DNA from: Oreohelix idahoensis
Lineage: Eukaryota; Mollusca; Gastropoda; Stylommatophora; Oreohelicidae
DNA length: 64,000 nucleotides
Direction of reading: 5' to 3'
Assembly: GCA_024509875.1 (NCBI GenBank)
Contig: JAMPIV010010573.1
Span: 1 to 64,000 of the forward strand
The notes under the pieces: generated by a model
Database searches by the model: none
Seen by the model: the letters and a program-made list of their open reading frames with translations, nothing else
What the model was told of the DNA's origin: nothing
Made by a program: the position numbers and the translations under genes
Shown here: piece by piece, positions 31,650 through 43,247 of the stretch
Position numbering within the stretch: the stretch's first letter is position 1
Layout: the number at the start of each line of letters is the position of its first letter

Positions 31650-31835
31650 TGTAATGTTATGATGTATGTATATAAGCATTACCTCGTCATCTACATAAGC
31701 ACACACATGTTTCAGAAGGCACTCAGTAAAAGCATGTTCAGTTTGTAGCCATGTTTTATTTACAGGATGTCGTACATGTGAAGATTCGCATATTATTACA
31801 ATGTGTGGTTCGTATTATTAATGTATTATATTACA
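31650..31835 (-). repeat. Element 4 5' LTR, 186 bp, with primer-site region
   Basis: Essentially identical to 28546-28731. On the minus strand it is followed at once (31649 down) by TGGTGGCAGCGGTCGATAC, a plausible tRNA primer site. The outer 5 bp are CTAGG. Confidence 0.95.
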
Positions 31836-32889
31836 CTAGGATCATACTATGATTCATAGTTTAAGTGCTAAAAGATAGACATCTAACACACCTGACAAGA
31901 CGGCATTATACATCAATTGCCCGACAGTATTCGAATGTTATCTGTGCAACAAGTCTGTGTTAATCCGCTCGAGAAAACTCGAGGTGAGTTGTAATATGTT
32001 GTTTATTATATTATATTTTGCACTTTTTTCAGCTACAATTTGCTGACAACGTCATCACTGTAAATAACGTTACACATAAATTACCACTGCAAGAGCTGGT
32101 GACTGCTTCAGTGCGGGTTTCCTTATAAGGAAACAACAGCAATGGTTGCGTCAGGTTCCATAGGGAACAGGTAATGTAACGTTTGGTTCTTGTTGTTGTC
32201 TGTTTCTAGTGACTATTAATATGAATACATCGTGCTGACAACGCGAATGCATAAGGGCATTGTCACCACAGGACAAAAACTGGCACAAGAGCACAAGACG
32301 TCTGGTGATAGGTGCACGATACATGTCGTACACTATTTATTTGGTTCTTCACAAAAATTCAAGCAATGGCAAAAAATGGAGAATCTTGAAAATCTGTCTC
32401 CTAAAACGAATGTGTATGGTCAGTCCATAAGTATATAAGCATTCAAAGTGGCATACCATCAATATATGGTCTCATTTATTCAGTCCTGGCCGCTGTACTT
32501 ATAGGTGCGTGTCAACCACCGACACCCTAGTAATGTGGACCGAAAACATGAATGTCAATTTCTTGAATAAAATACTTCTCTATAAGGCGCGGAACTTCTT
32601 CATAAGTTCGGGATCATCTTAACGATCGTTGAGAAACAAGTGGAGGCCTTTGAAGTTATATTAATGCCACATGATAAAGGTACAAACAGCATCCACGATT
32701 CCGGGAGCTCGAAAAATACGTCTTGCTTGGACGATGAAGTATACGGAAGGCCCAGAATGTTAGCCGTTAGAAGAAATTAGCGCACACGCTTTACGTCATT
32801 GACAACCGTTGAGGTATTAAATATGCAGTGTTCAATACAAGTTAAAAATCGTGCAAAACATGAGTTAACACAAATAGAAATATTTCCTC
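31836..32889. other. No gene recognised
   Basis: 1 kb without coding signal or recognised repeats; the short ORFs (32151-32333, 32232-32438) overlap antiparallel and lack domains. Confidence 0.5.
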
Positions 32890-33490
32890 AAATAACAATG
32901 GCTATATGCCTGTGCATCATAGCTATATGGCTATATGCATAAAGACAAGACTTGAGATGGCCTCAGCTGCCATGACAAGGCTGTATGTGATCTGGAAAAG
33001 TAACATCAGTTTTCCTGTGAAGATCAAATTATACAAATCACTTGTATTATCTATTCGCTTGTATGGGTGTGAGGGCTGGACACTCACTGCAGATATGGAG
33101 CGAAGGATTCAGGCTTTCGAGTATAAATGTTTTAGAAGAATTTTGCGCATTTGTTACAAAGAGCACAAAACAAATGTCTATGTTAGAGAGAAAACAAACA
33201 CCTATGCAGTCCACCAAGAACTTTTTTCAGTAGTGAAACGTCGAAAGCTTGCCTGGTTTGGGCATGTAACTCGTCATGACTCCCTTTCGAAAACGATCCT
33301 CCAGGGAACAGTCGAAGGTAAACGGAGAAGAGGAAGGCAAAGAAAATCCTGGGCTCATAACATCAAAGAATGGGCAGGACACGGTTTTTCCACACTTGTA
33401 CGCATTGCTGAGATAGAGAGCAGTGGATGACCCTGTCTGCTGATGCTTCCACCATTGCACCCCTACGACTCATGACGGGTTACGGGTTGA
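32890..33490 (+). pseudogene. LINE ORF2 C-terminus, 5'-truncated
   Basis: Open from 32906 to 33430: end of RT/thumb (RLEMASAAMTRLYVIWKS, LSIRLYGCEGWTLTADMERRIQAFEYKCFRRIL) and the C-terminal domain (LAWFGHVTRHDSLSKTILQG, GKRRRGRQRKSWAHNIKEWAG). The 3' end runs into GAGATGAGATGATGAT, a short simple-repeat tail. Different family from the other LINEs here. 5' truncation lies near 32890. Confidence 0.82.
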
Positions 33491-34573
33491 GATGAGATGA
33501 TGATATGCCTGTGTGTGGCAATATACCATGATATATTAACTTTATTCCTTAACAATATAACCCATTCTCGCGAAAAAAAAATTAAAATTTATTTATTTAA
33601 AAAAAAATCAAATTCCAACAATTATTAAACTGGAAATTCGGCCAGAATTGACCACATAAACGTGTCAATAGTCAATCAATTTAAAATCCTAGTCACAGTC
33701 AGTACGCATGTGTACTAATTTAAGTAATGATGCAAGACAGAAAGTCGTCAGTCATCAGTCAAGGAAAGAAAAGGAAAGTCAAATACATTAATTACATACA
33801 TCATTAAAATACAAGAGAAAGAAAAAATAAATAAATGCATTCATCAATTATGCTTAAAAAATGATACAAGAAAAAAGGGAATTAAATATGTGAAAATGCA
33901 TGAATAAAAAATTTAGAGGTTATCTCCCTGAAAGATTGTTGTTTCCAAATCAAGATACAGTATGAGAAAAATGAAAGTTTTTTTTTTTTTTTTTTTAAAG
34001 TTCAATAAGAAAATCTAGTGCCCTAGAATCTTCTGTAAGAGTTACGTCAACTAAAATTTGGCCGCCATTTTCGGCCGTACCCGTATTGCAGGAAAATGGA
34101 CCCGATCATGAGTTTCGGACCAATTTGCATTTTCGTGTAGGTTAGCTAATAATTTGAAATAAAATTAGATGCAAATACAGTAGCACATATTTGTACTATT
34201 ATTTGTATTTCAAGTAACAAAACAAAAAGAAGAAAACTAGTTTACTTACCGGTTTATTGAAAAGAATCAGTAGCGTGGATTTTTAACACATACTCCGTTG
34301 AATTTTATATTCCATTAGAATTCCACTATTTAGCAACAAATATTCCGATAGAGTTGCAACACTCAGCAAAACATACTCCCTTCGAATTGAACTATTTACC
34401 TATTTTGAAATGTGGAAACTGGTGAATGGCTGTTGTAGACACTGACAGTTTTACTAGATCCAGATGATCACACCAGTTTATGTTTTCATTTAAAATGCGA
34501 CTATGTACAGATAGTTTTAACAAAATCAAATTACATATTTTGGACCGGAGATTTTATTATATAATTTTATTAT

Positions 34574-34581
<8 letters not shown>
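33491..34581. other. No gene recognised
   Basis: Very AT-rich, with A and T homopolymers (T-run at 33977-33996). The GCCGCCATTTTCGGCC stretch near 34060 is GC-richer but noncoding. Confidence 0.5.

Positions 34582-34665
<84 letters not shown>
34582..34665. repeat. (TA)n microsatellite
   Basis: Uninterrupted TA run directly upstream of the tRNA-derived SINE. Confidence 0.97.
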
Positions 34666-34668
<3 letters not shown>

Positions 34669-34915
34669 TGTCGGCGTCTGTGGCCTAATGGATATGAACG
34701 CAGTTTCATAATCCAGATATACCAGGTTCGAAACCTGCTGCAGGCGGTTTGGTAGCAGATCGCTTTGTGTGGATTTTTAACAATGGTATAAGCGCCGTAC
34801 CGTTCAGAAAGCAATGGCAAACTACTGAATGAATAAAATTGCCTAGAAAAATCACAAACAGCCAATAAAAGCTGGGGTTGATTGCCACGTCCTGTAAAGG
34901 ATAAGCAACTAACTC
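34666..34915 (+). repeat. tRNA-derived SINE
   Basis: Starts as a tRNA-like head: A-box-like GTGGCCTAATGG (34679-34690) and B-box-like GGTTCGAAACC (34726-34736), the internal RNA polymerase III promoter, then a non-tRNA body of about 170 bp ending GCAACTAACTC and a short TA run. The flanks are TA arrays, so target duplications cannot be resolved. Confidence 0.7.
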
Positions 34916-35148
34916 TATATATATACAGTAGAACCTCTATAAGTTGACTACCCAAGGGACTGTAGCAAACCGGTCAACATACGGAGGTGGTCAACATACG
35001 GAACGAGGCCTATTGTTCTGATACTTTACTTCCTTGAACAGCTTATATTGGAGAATACAGTATCATACGAAATCATACATAATCACATCAAATCAAATCA
35101 TCAACATCTGTTTTATCATGGTTTAATCATTCTTTCTGAAAAAAAGAG

Positions 35149-37392
35149 TCAATCTTGGTCTGTCTTATTCTTTTTACAAACATAAGTGGAGAAAGCACTC
35201 TCAACGCTGGCTACACCACTCAACATACCTGGGCATTTTTCCACAGCAAATGACTTCAACTGCAGATGCCTGACAGCCTCTTCTTTTGGAGTCTCTGCAA
35301 TTTCTGTGTCATCGTCACTTGCTTCTTCAACTTCACCAGCTGCTTCATGCACTGTTATGGTTGTCTGTACTTCGGTCAATATCGCTTGGAAAATTCCTTC
35401 TGGGTCAAGATTCATTACAGGTTGCCACCTCATCCTCCATTGCAACAAAACCTTCAAAATCTACTCCTTCGAATTCTGCCATTGGCGATGGACTGTCCGA
35501 TGGGGCTAAAACGTCATGCTCTCGGGTTGTGACAAATCCACATTTCTTGAAACACTTCTGTATCGTTTCCGGCTGAACTTTATTCCAAGCAGAACTGATC
35601 CAGAGGACAGCATCCAGAGCGTTAACTGATGCAGCGGATGAAGTTGCTTCCACAGGCGGACCACAAATCTGTGTTTTAGTAATGACCCTGATATGAGTAA
35701 ATATCATATCATGTCGATCACTTCCTGATATATATTGTTTACACACGGTATCCCGTGGTTGCAGGAAGTGACGTCTTGACTTCTGCCCTGAATTATCGGC
35801 AGACGGCAGTTTCGATGTGGGACGAGCTAGCGTCTCGAACGAGGAGTCTGCTTGTGTCGTTTGACCAGTACGCACGGAATGTGTCCAGTAGGACCGGCTT
35901 TTAAAAATGTGTTAATTGCCTTTGGGCATTTTGATATTTCACCTGCAAGATCGATTACCATCACTGCCTTATGCTTTCATCTAACAGTATAATGTCATTT
36001 TAGTCTTAGCAGTGTGTATTAGAAACTCTTGGGCACGTAAGTTGACTGTTCCATTAAAACTGAGAGGAGCAAAATCAAGGACAGTAGAGACATGTGCTAG
36101 TAAAGGCTAAGATGTCATATGATACTCAATGGAGTAATATGTATATTAAATGGATGTGAATTGTGCCAAGAAGTTGTGCCTTGTTATTGAGTACCTGAGG
36201 TGCGGGCCAGGGAGATTATGTGTGACTGGCCAAACATAAAAATATATATATTAATTCCTGAAACGGAATATGCAAGGACAACCCTGGAAGGTATTCAGCA
36301 GGCCATTGTATTAAGGAGTGTCAAGCCTGAAGTCTAATGCACTCTTACCACAGGACGTCGGGAGGACGGTTCCTGAAAGGATAATCATTCTTAAGATTTA
36401 CCCGCATCAGACCCACTGCAGGAGCTGGGCCCAGTAGTTCATTTTAAATGTTTTGATGATGCCTTGGTCAAGAGGTTGGGTTTTTGAGGTCGTGTTTGGA
36501 GGCAGAAATTTCAGTGTCACGTTTGTGAGATGTTCCACTTGTGGGTGGCCAGGACAGTTGTCTACTGTCAGTAGAATAGACCGTTTCTTCTTCTTCATTT
36601 CTTGGTCGATGCCCCTTACCCACTCCTCAAATAGGGCGCCAGTCATCCATGCGGATTTGTTTGATCTCCAAGTGACGGGGAGGTCTTCGGGCTTCAGGTT
36701 CTTGAATGCGCGTGGCTTTGCCGATTTACCAATCACCAAGGGCTTTAGTTTCTCTCCGGTTGAGCTAGTGCAAAGCATAACTGTGAAACGTTCTTTGGAA
36801 AGTTTTCCGCTCTTACATTTGTCACCCTTCATGGCGAGGCTCCTGTCAGGCATCGCCTTGAAAAAGAGTCCGTACTCCTCAGTATTAAAGATGTCTTTGT
36901 CTTTGAAGCCTCTGGCGAAGTAAGGAAACTTTTTGATGAACTCTTCCACAGCTTCTACTGGAACTTCATTGGATTCACCACACAACACTTTCTGGGAGAT
37001 CGCGTGTCGCAGTTTAAATGTCTCGAGCCAACCACTAGATGCATGGAAATCTTCTGCCACCCCAAATTCACTTGCAAATTTTTTAGCAACTTCTTGAATC
37101 ATCGGCCCGGAGATTCGGGCGTTAACTGCCCTCATTTGTTTGAACAAGTTTAATGTGGCTTCATTGACTTCATCTAGGGGAGTTTTCCTCCTTTTCCACT
37201 GTAGATCTCCGCTTTCCTTACCACATCTCTCCAAGTACTCATGTTTACGTTTTTGGATGTTGCTAACTGTGGTCTTGCTAACCCCAAAATGTTCTGCCGT
37301 CTTTCTTTGGCTGCTGCTTTCCAGAAAATGTAGAAAAGATCAACCTTTTCCTTCATTGTCAGCTCCTTGAGTTCTTTCCTTTGGGCCATCAA
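35149..37392 (-). pseudogene. Tigger-like transposase, broken
   Basis: CENP-B/pogo-type DDE transposase. N-terminus at 37392 (MAQRKELKELTMKEKVDLF, HTH), frameshift near 37325, then the second HTH/CENP-B domain and DDE domain at 37234-36407 (SGPMIQEVAKKFA, FHASSGWLETFKLRH). Catalytic positions: the first Asp reads Glu (NTEEYGLF where the family has D-E-T-G), the second is present (LLTVDNCPGH), the third is present (TQPLDQGII). The C-terminal part continues beyond the solo LTR (35683-35405) and after another frameshift to 35149 with an acidic region. At least two frameshifts, one insertion and one catalytic change. Confidence 0.9.
35689..36409. repeat. Solo LTR, family D, 721 bp, inside Tigger transposase
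   Basis: Starts TGATATGAG, ends CCGCATCA, with perfect 5-bp target duplications GACCC (35684-35688 and 36410-36414). Second copy at 39393-40102. The transposase frame is continuous across the site once the LTR and one GACCC are set aside. No internal region of this retroelement is in the window. Confidence 0.92.
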
Positions 37393-37640
37393 AAAAGGTT
37401 AGGGTAAAGCCTGTGCCGACAAAATTCAAAGACACTGATTTTTTTTTAACTGGTCAAGTAATAGAAGGTAAATTACTATTGTGTGTCATAGTCCAAGTGG
37501 TAAAGATACAACTTACAGAGGTGGTCAACTTATAGAGGTCGTCTTCCATTGAGTACATGTGGTGCGTGTCCGGTCTATGAAAATGTGATCAACTTCGGGA
37601 GGTGGTCAATGTAGGGAGGTGGTCAACTATGGAGGTTCTA

Positions 37641-37643
<3 letters not shown>

Positions 37644-37724
<81 letters not shown>

Positions 37725-38465
37725 TCTTTCTTACCCTCAGGCACATACAGTCGAGCTGTTAATGGTTATAATGGTCTGCTCTCAGATACAGATGGCAAAG
37801 GTATTCTTCATTAACACTTTTTGCGCTCGCTGTCATTTAAAAAAAATTATGGCCTCGATTTGCCTGTTGCAGAGTCTTATATACGTCACATCCGGCGACA
37901 CAGAGAACCCTGCCGAAATGTGTGCTTGAGTTCCAAAATGTATGCATAATTTGTCTCGATATGCAAATATGAAAAACTAAGATTTTAATTATCTTCCTTG
38001 TTCCTGGGGTGATTTTCTTCCTCTAAGGCATAAAATATGCCCTGAATTAATCTTCATCTATCTAAATAATTGACTTTATATTAATTCTTTAGTTTTATTC
38101 TAGGCGTAGCCTAAACCGCAACATTTCTGACTTGCCTGATGTCTCGATGCATTTCACTCGAGATTTCTCCTTTACTATAGCAATTCTCTTGGAAATCTTT
38201 GCACAGACTTATACAGTAGATGAACATTCCTCTGTTCGATTTCTTGACCTTTGCCATGCTGTACTTCGCTCATAAGTCTGTAGTTAACTTCACTATCCAA
38301 CGGGTTTGCACAGATTTGAGACGCCATGCTGAATGCCTTAAACGTTATTTGTAAAGAACTAAATAAAGACGGAATTTCATTGGTTCGGCTATCCTATAGT
38401 ATTTATAAAGTATGGCGTTCGGTTTGGGTAAAGAATGACGGATTTTGAATCAGACTTCACGACAA
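37644..38465 (-). repeat. Family C LTR, 5' half, minus orientation, with (TA)n at its break
   Basis: The reverse complement starts TGTCGTGAAGTCTG at 38465 and aligns with 47758-48496: GTTTGGGTAAAGAATGACG, GGATAGCCGAACCAATG, GGCGTAGCCTAAA, CAGCGAGCGCAAAAAGTG, CAGCTCGACTGTATGTGC. It ends in the (TA)n array 37644-37723, the same internal position as in the other family C LTRs. The half beyond the array is missing; Tigger lies there instead. Confidence 0.88.
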
Positions 38466-38585
38466 ACAACAACGATTGCTGCTTTGCTGTCTATTGTTGT
38501 TGCAACTTGCAACCGTGAAGTAGTTATCAAAGTTAGAGCTTCCATCTAAAACTCACACTGAGTCTCAGTTACCAGGCAGACATTC
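38466..38585. repeat. Direct repeat, left copy, flanking LINE remnant
   Basis: About 120 bp (AACAACAACGATT to TACCAGGCAGACATT) matching 40261-40385 at roughly 80 percent by eye. Confidence 0.8.
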
Positions 38586-38639
38586 TTTACTACTTTCTGT
38601 ACATCTTGTCTTCTTTCTGGGAGTTGGTAAATGATACAT

Positions 38640-40260
38640 GCCCGCTTAAAAATCACCAGCAATACAAATGAAATTAGTAGGTGAAACAACCAAACAAGCC
38701 GACCCAGTCAGTCTTATGAATGCATCACAAAGGACCATTGATGAATACCCTGAAAAATGGTTGCATGTCTATAGTCTATACTGACGGATCTGAATTTAAG
38801 GCCACCATCAAAGCAGGTTATGGAGTCTACATGCATGCGGAAAGGTTTGCTCCAACTATGAAGCTGAACTCATTGCACTGGAAACAGCTATATACTATCT
38901 GAAGACTGTAGTTGATGCCTTTCCCTTAAAAGCTCAAAACATCGTCATTTTTTCAAGCTGTGGATGGGAGTGGACATTGTAGAACTAAATTATCCAAACT
39001 AATCCTGGATACAGAAAACGTATCATTTCCTAGGCATCAGATTATTTACGCATTGGATCCCTGGTCAGTCAAATACCCCAGGTAATTACAAAGCAGACAG
39101 ATTAGCTAAGAAGGGAACAATACTACTTACAACAATAATTCTCCAGCAGCCAAATCACTCATACTAACAACAAATAAAGAAACTTGGCTGAACAGATGGG
39201 CCTCGGGAAACACCGGGAGAGAGGTTTACAGACATGTGGCTGGTCCTAAACGTAATGACAACAATGTCCATCTTACAAGGAGGAATCAGAGCACCATTTT
39301 TTGACTCAGATCACAGTATATACCAATCAAAAATCCATTGAAAAGAATCCAACCACAACACTCTCTAGAGTGCCAGCTATGTAACTACCCCTTGTTATGT
39401 TTAAATATCATAACATTGGTTATACGATCACTTCCTGGTTTATTGTTTATATACGGTAGTCCTGGGTTTCCGGAAGTGACGTCTTGACTTCTGCTCAAAT
39501 TAGTAGCAGACGGTAGCTTGTTAATCTGGAACACGAACGCGTCTATAGCCGGCAGTGTGCTCATGTCTTTTGACCCATGTGTATGGCGTGTATCCGTTAG
39601 GACTTGATATTAGCGTACGTTCATGCCTTTGGCATATTATTCAATGTACCTGCTAGTTATGTTACCATCACTGCACTATACATACACTACGTCTATAATG
39701 TCAGTTTAGTCTAGGCAGAGTGAGTGAAAATTCTTGCGCACGTAAGTTGGCCGTACAATTAAGCTGTGAGTATCAGAATCCAGGACTGTAGAGACATATG
39801 CTTGGACAAGCTTTGATGTCATACCTTATTCGATGTGGAGTAGTATGTTAATAAATGTGTGAACTGTGCAAAGAAGTTAGGCCTTATTTTACTGAGTGCT
39901 TGAATGCGGGCCAGGGAGCATGGAATGAATGACCATAATTAATATTTATGAATACTGCCATGGAAGCTAGGAGGATAACCCTGGAAGGGTACTCAGCAGG
40001 CCAATATTACTAATCAAGAGTGTTCATGCACTCGTAGATACAGGACGTCTGGTGGACTGTTCCTGAGAAATAAGAATAATATAAAAAAAAGAACCCGCAT
40101 CACCTCTTCAAAACTGTTGACCTCTACCTCTTTGAGTACCCAGAACTCAATGATGTTAGAAAAATACTCCTTCGTCTGAGGCCAGATAAGTGGAACACAT
40201 GCAGATATCACTACATGGCATTGGGCTGAAAGGCGAGAGCTCAAGCGCCGCTGGATCAGT
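38640..40260 (+). pseudogene. LINE RNase H domain remnant, split by a solo LTR
   Basis: Reading across frames the plus strand encodes an RNase H: VYTDGSEF with a following KAGYGVYM (about 38760-38840), NYEAELIALETAIYYLKT (about 38855-38905), HWIPGQSNTPGNYKADRLAKKGT (39050-39118), then a CQLCNY zinc-like end at 39372. The 3' part resumes at 40103 after the family D solo LTR. Several stops and frameshifts. RNase H downstream of RT is known in I, Jockey-related and other LINE clades; the clade cannot be fixed from this part. Confidence 0.68.
39393..40102. repeat. Solo LTR, family D, 710 bp, inside LINE remnant
   Basis: Starts TGTTATGT, ends CCGCATCA. Shares GATCACTTCCTG, GAAGTGACGTCTTGACTTCTG, GCGGGCCAGGGAG and AACCCGCATCA with 35689-36409. 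Flanks CCCCT (39388-39392) and CCTCT (40103-40107) are a target duplication with one mismatch. Confidence 0.88.
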
Positions 40261-40385
40261 AACAACAACGATTACTGTTATTGCTGTCTAGTGTTGTTAT
40301 TGCAACTTGCTACCGTGAAGTGGTTAGCAAGGTTAGAGCTTTCATTTAGAACGCACACTGAGCCTCAGTTACCAGACAGAAATGG
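40261..40385. repeat. Direct repeat, right copy, flanking LINE remnant
   Basis: Matches 38466-38585; starts exactly where LINE-derived sequence ends. Confidence 0.8.
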
Positions 40386-41142
40386 TAATTTGTTGACTTG
40401 TGCGTAGGTAGCCTACAGTCTGCCATGGGGCAGGGCAATCCTGAGCATAGTCTACTTATATATGTGTATTTCATGAGTTGGATTTAACTCTAAAGTAAGT
40501 TTTAGCATCCGCTGTGTAGATTTTGCCGAAATGGCCATGAAGATAATGAGAGATGACTTCTCGAGAAATTCGAATGTTCCCAAGGTCAGAAGCACCTATT
40601 GTGAACATATGTAAGATGTTATGAAGTGATGGAACTATTTTATTAGGTCGTTAATGACCATGAATATAAGAAATAAGTGGACACAGAACAATGTGGATGT
40701 GTAAGGAATATAAAAGAACAATGTATTTATGAGTATCGGCAAGGTTGTCGAAATAGTAACAGTATGTGGAAAGAATATATAAGAATACACGAAACCGATT
40801 CGTACTACTTAGTACCTAACAGTAAATTCAGTGGAGCATGTTATAATTCATGATAGATATATGTGCGTAATAAAAGAAAGTCGTTTGAATCAATATTGTT
40901 GAAGAATCTATCCAAGAGTTCAGATTCATCATTTGAATTAATCACATCAAATTGAAAGTTTTACACAGTAACGGATACGAATACATATTCAAATGCAAAC
41001 GATTACATTGGAATGGCTAGGCCAGATTTAAACAAGAAAGTTGAAAATAAACACTCAAACACAAATAGTAATTCACAAGTAATATTTATTTGTAGAGAAA
41101 ACATTTGACCGCAAAGAAAAAGTGAAATAACCCTAGACATTT
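40386..41142. other. No gene recognised
   Basis: No ORF over 60 codons with a domain; no repeat partner recognised. Confidence 0.5.
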
Positions 41143-41340
41143 ATAATAATAATAATAATAATAATAAATTCTTTAAGCACCAAACACGGCGCATAAGGCA
41201 GAAACCAGTGCTCTCCAGGTTGTTCGTTGTGACGCCACTCCTCTTAGCTCTTGCACATTATTTAGGCCCAACGTTCTTCCTTATGTTTACTGTCGAGCCT
41301 GGTTCTGTTTCGGTAACAATAGCTTGTTTTACGATAGTGA
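41143..41340 (-). mobile_element. LINE 3' end with (ATT)n tail
   Basis: On the minus strand the code ends TTWRALVSALCAVFGA before a stop, a C-terminus form common in LINE ORF2 proteins, followed at once by an (ATT)n tail (plus strand (AAT)n at 41143-41167). Frames upstream are broken. 5'-truncated to about 200 bp. Confidence 0.55.
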
Positions 41341-42128
41341 ATTGTTAACTCACTGATCAACCCTCCGATCCAACCGACCGATTCGAGGGTTTCGAGGTCA
41401 GTTATAGGAAAATATCTACACCACTAGATACTCTGGTGTATCTTTTATTCTATAATTTAACATAACATGGTACTATCCATCGAAATATACACATTCCTGG
41501 TGTTTTTCTTTCGGCGTCTAAGGTGAGAAACGAATTTCACCTCCATCTTGGAAGGGTAGATAACTCTAATAACTATAGAGATGGATAAATCTGGTTCTTA
41601 ACACGCAAACTAGTAAAGTATCAATAACGTCAATCATTTGTCATATTGCTCCCTATGGATCACTTAATGGCCTCTGTAGCTGGCCATCTTGTAGAAAGCC
41701 TGAACCAAAGTATTCATGTGCGCTTTCTACGTTTGTTTATGTATTAATTTGTTTTACGTAGTGAGGTTCCCAGCCCTATGCATAGCCTCATATTATTTGC
41801 TTCTTGTCACATACCTTTCTGGTATTGTTTGTGTCGCTGTAATTGGTCAGTGGTCAGTATTCATACAGATATTGTGAATGACTCTGACATCTGTTATGTT
41901 TTTCCTCTGCATAAAAAAAGTTGTTTGGTCATCTCTCGAGAAGAGAGCTCATCAGTTACCACTGCGTGCCTACAACAGTAAAAGATCCGATTTTTAAAGG
42001 ACGAGGAAGGTCAAAAGGTTAATGGATAGACAGTACTACAGAAATCCTACAACAACATGAACTATCATCAGCCATTGCTACAACATCCTTAGCTCAAGAA
42101 CGAAAACTTCAGTTGTCCCCAAAGCTTA
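41341..42128. other. No gene recognised
   Basis: Mixed-composition DNA; short ORF 41778-41981 lacks recognisable features. Confidence 0.5.
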
Positions 42129-42410
42129 ATGAGGGAAGTGGACAGAATTCCAGCAACCTACAAGGATGAAGCTGCCAATCGCACTGTGACGAAATTAGTC
42201 GTACACTTTTATAAATCTCATTCACTCCGGCAGTATCTCTTCCGTTCTTTATTTCTCTCTTTCATCGTCCTTTTATTTGGCATAATGTTTGCTCTTTTAA
42301 TTAATTATATTGCTCCTTATGCTGGACCTAGTAGGGTGGTCTATAATACTCCACTCCCTTACGGAAGTCTCTGCTGTGAGATAATATTTATCTTTTACAT
42401 TGTGCTCTGA
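42129..42410 (+). other. Unassigned 93-codon ORF with a hydrophobic segment
   Basis: Encodes a polar N-terminus (RIPATYKDEAANRTVTKLVV) and a strongly hydrophobic run (FLSFIVLLFGIMFALLINYIA, about residues 47-66). No family recognised. It does not resemble any retroelement protein in the window. It could be a degraded exon, part of an unrecognised element or chance. Confidence 0.2.
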
Positions 42411-43247
42411 AGCCGATCCCAGACTTGTTACGTTCTGCCAGGGCAATTACTGACCAATCGACACAAAGGAAGGCCAGAATTGATGCCTGGGAAATCAGTC
42501 TGGGTGATTCACACCCACAGGTGAAAATTAGATTATCGCATCCACTGGCCCCTGTCTGTCTGTGACGTCAACCTTGGCGGAAGGCATTAGCCAGGATAGT
42601 TCACAGATTTGTGTGTGAATCTGCATAAAGATGCCGGCGGAAATATTACCGCATGATTTGAAAGAGGTCAGGCGTTGGAATATTAAATGTAATATTTTAA
42701 AACGGACGATATTTTGAAATTAGACACCCCAACCGAGTGCTAAAGAGATTCGATTGGTTTGATTTGAGGACCGGAATAAATAATGAATCTCATTGGAAAA
42801 TTAGGTGGAAACACAATCTGTGATTTGAACTGAGAAGTGGGAGATATAATCTAGCGAAATCAGAGACATATAACTCAGAGATTGCATCGCATCGTCAAGC
42901 GAACAACTTCCAGAAACCAGTGAGACATCAGAAGTCTTATATTATAAGTGACAGATTGAAGTATTTGGGAAACTTAAAACCTTAAAAAGTAAACCTGCCT
43001 TTATAAATACAAACTCGGAAAAACTTAAGAGACCAAGACTTTAAATATTAGGACTGGATACCTAAGGAATTGGATCACCCGTCATAACAGAAACTTTCCC
43101 AGACACAGTGTTTCGCAGATTCACACGTCATCTCACCCTAAATCTCAGCGAAGAGAAAATTTGATTCCAACATAAAATTTCTAAAATCTCCATATTTATC
43201 TTAACCTGTTAAAGACTAATTCACTATTAAATTTGATACCTTGAAGT
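42411..43247. other. No gene recognised; expected place of the 5' half of a family C LTR
   Basis: A complete family C LTR is 2.3 kb (52118-54410), so the first half of element 5's 5' LTR should lie here, but I could not align this stretch with 47758-48750 and no (TA)n array is present. Confidence 0.45.

Larger units (their letters stand above)
28546..31835 (-). mobile_element. Element 4: Ty3/gypsy retrotransposon lacking RT and RNase H
   Basis: 3,290-bp element with 186-bp LTRs (28546-28731, 31650-31835) that differ at one base I could find, and flanks CAAGG / CTAGG (one mismatch). Minus-strand order: gag, protease, a deletion, end of RNase H (LADALSRLP), integrase zinc domain, integrase core. 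Order and zinc-knuckle gag place it in the conventional mag/SURL-like group, unlike elements 1-3. The near-identical LTRs mean recent insertion, while the whole RT and most of RNase H are missing with the reading frame kept across the junction. Confidence 0.92.
34926..37643 (-). mobile_element. Tigger-like (pogo) DNA transposon, interrupted by a solo LTR
   Basis: Terminal inverted repeats: CAGTAGAACCTCTATAAGTT at 34926 and, inverted, the end GGAGGTTCTACTG at 37643, flanked by TA on both sides (34924-34925, 37644-37645). Subterminal repeats of the ggtGGTCAAC type recur at both ends (34970-34995, 37500-37630). Internal transposase is on the minus strand. Without the 721-bp LTR and its 5-bp duplication the element would be about 1.99 kb. 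It lies against a TA array on the right. Confidence 0.93.
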
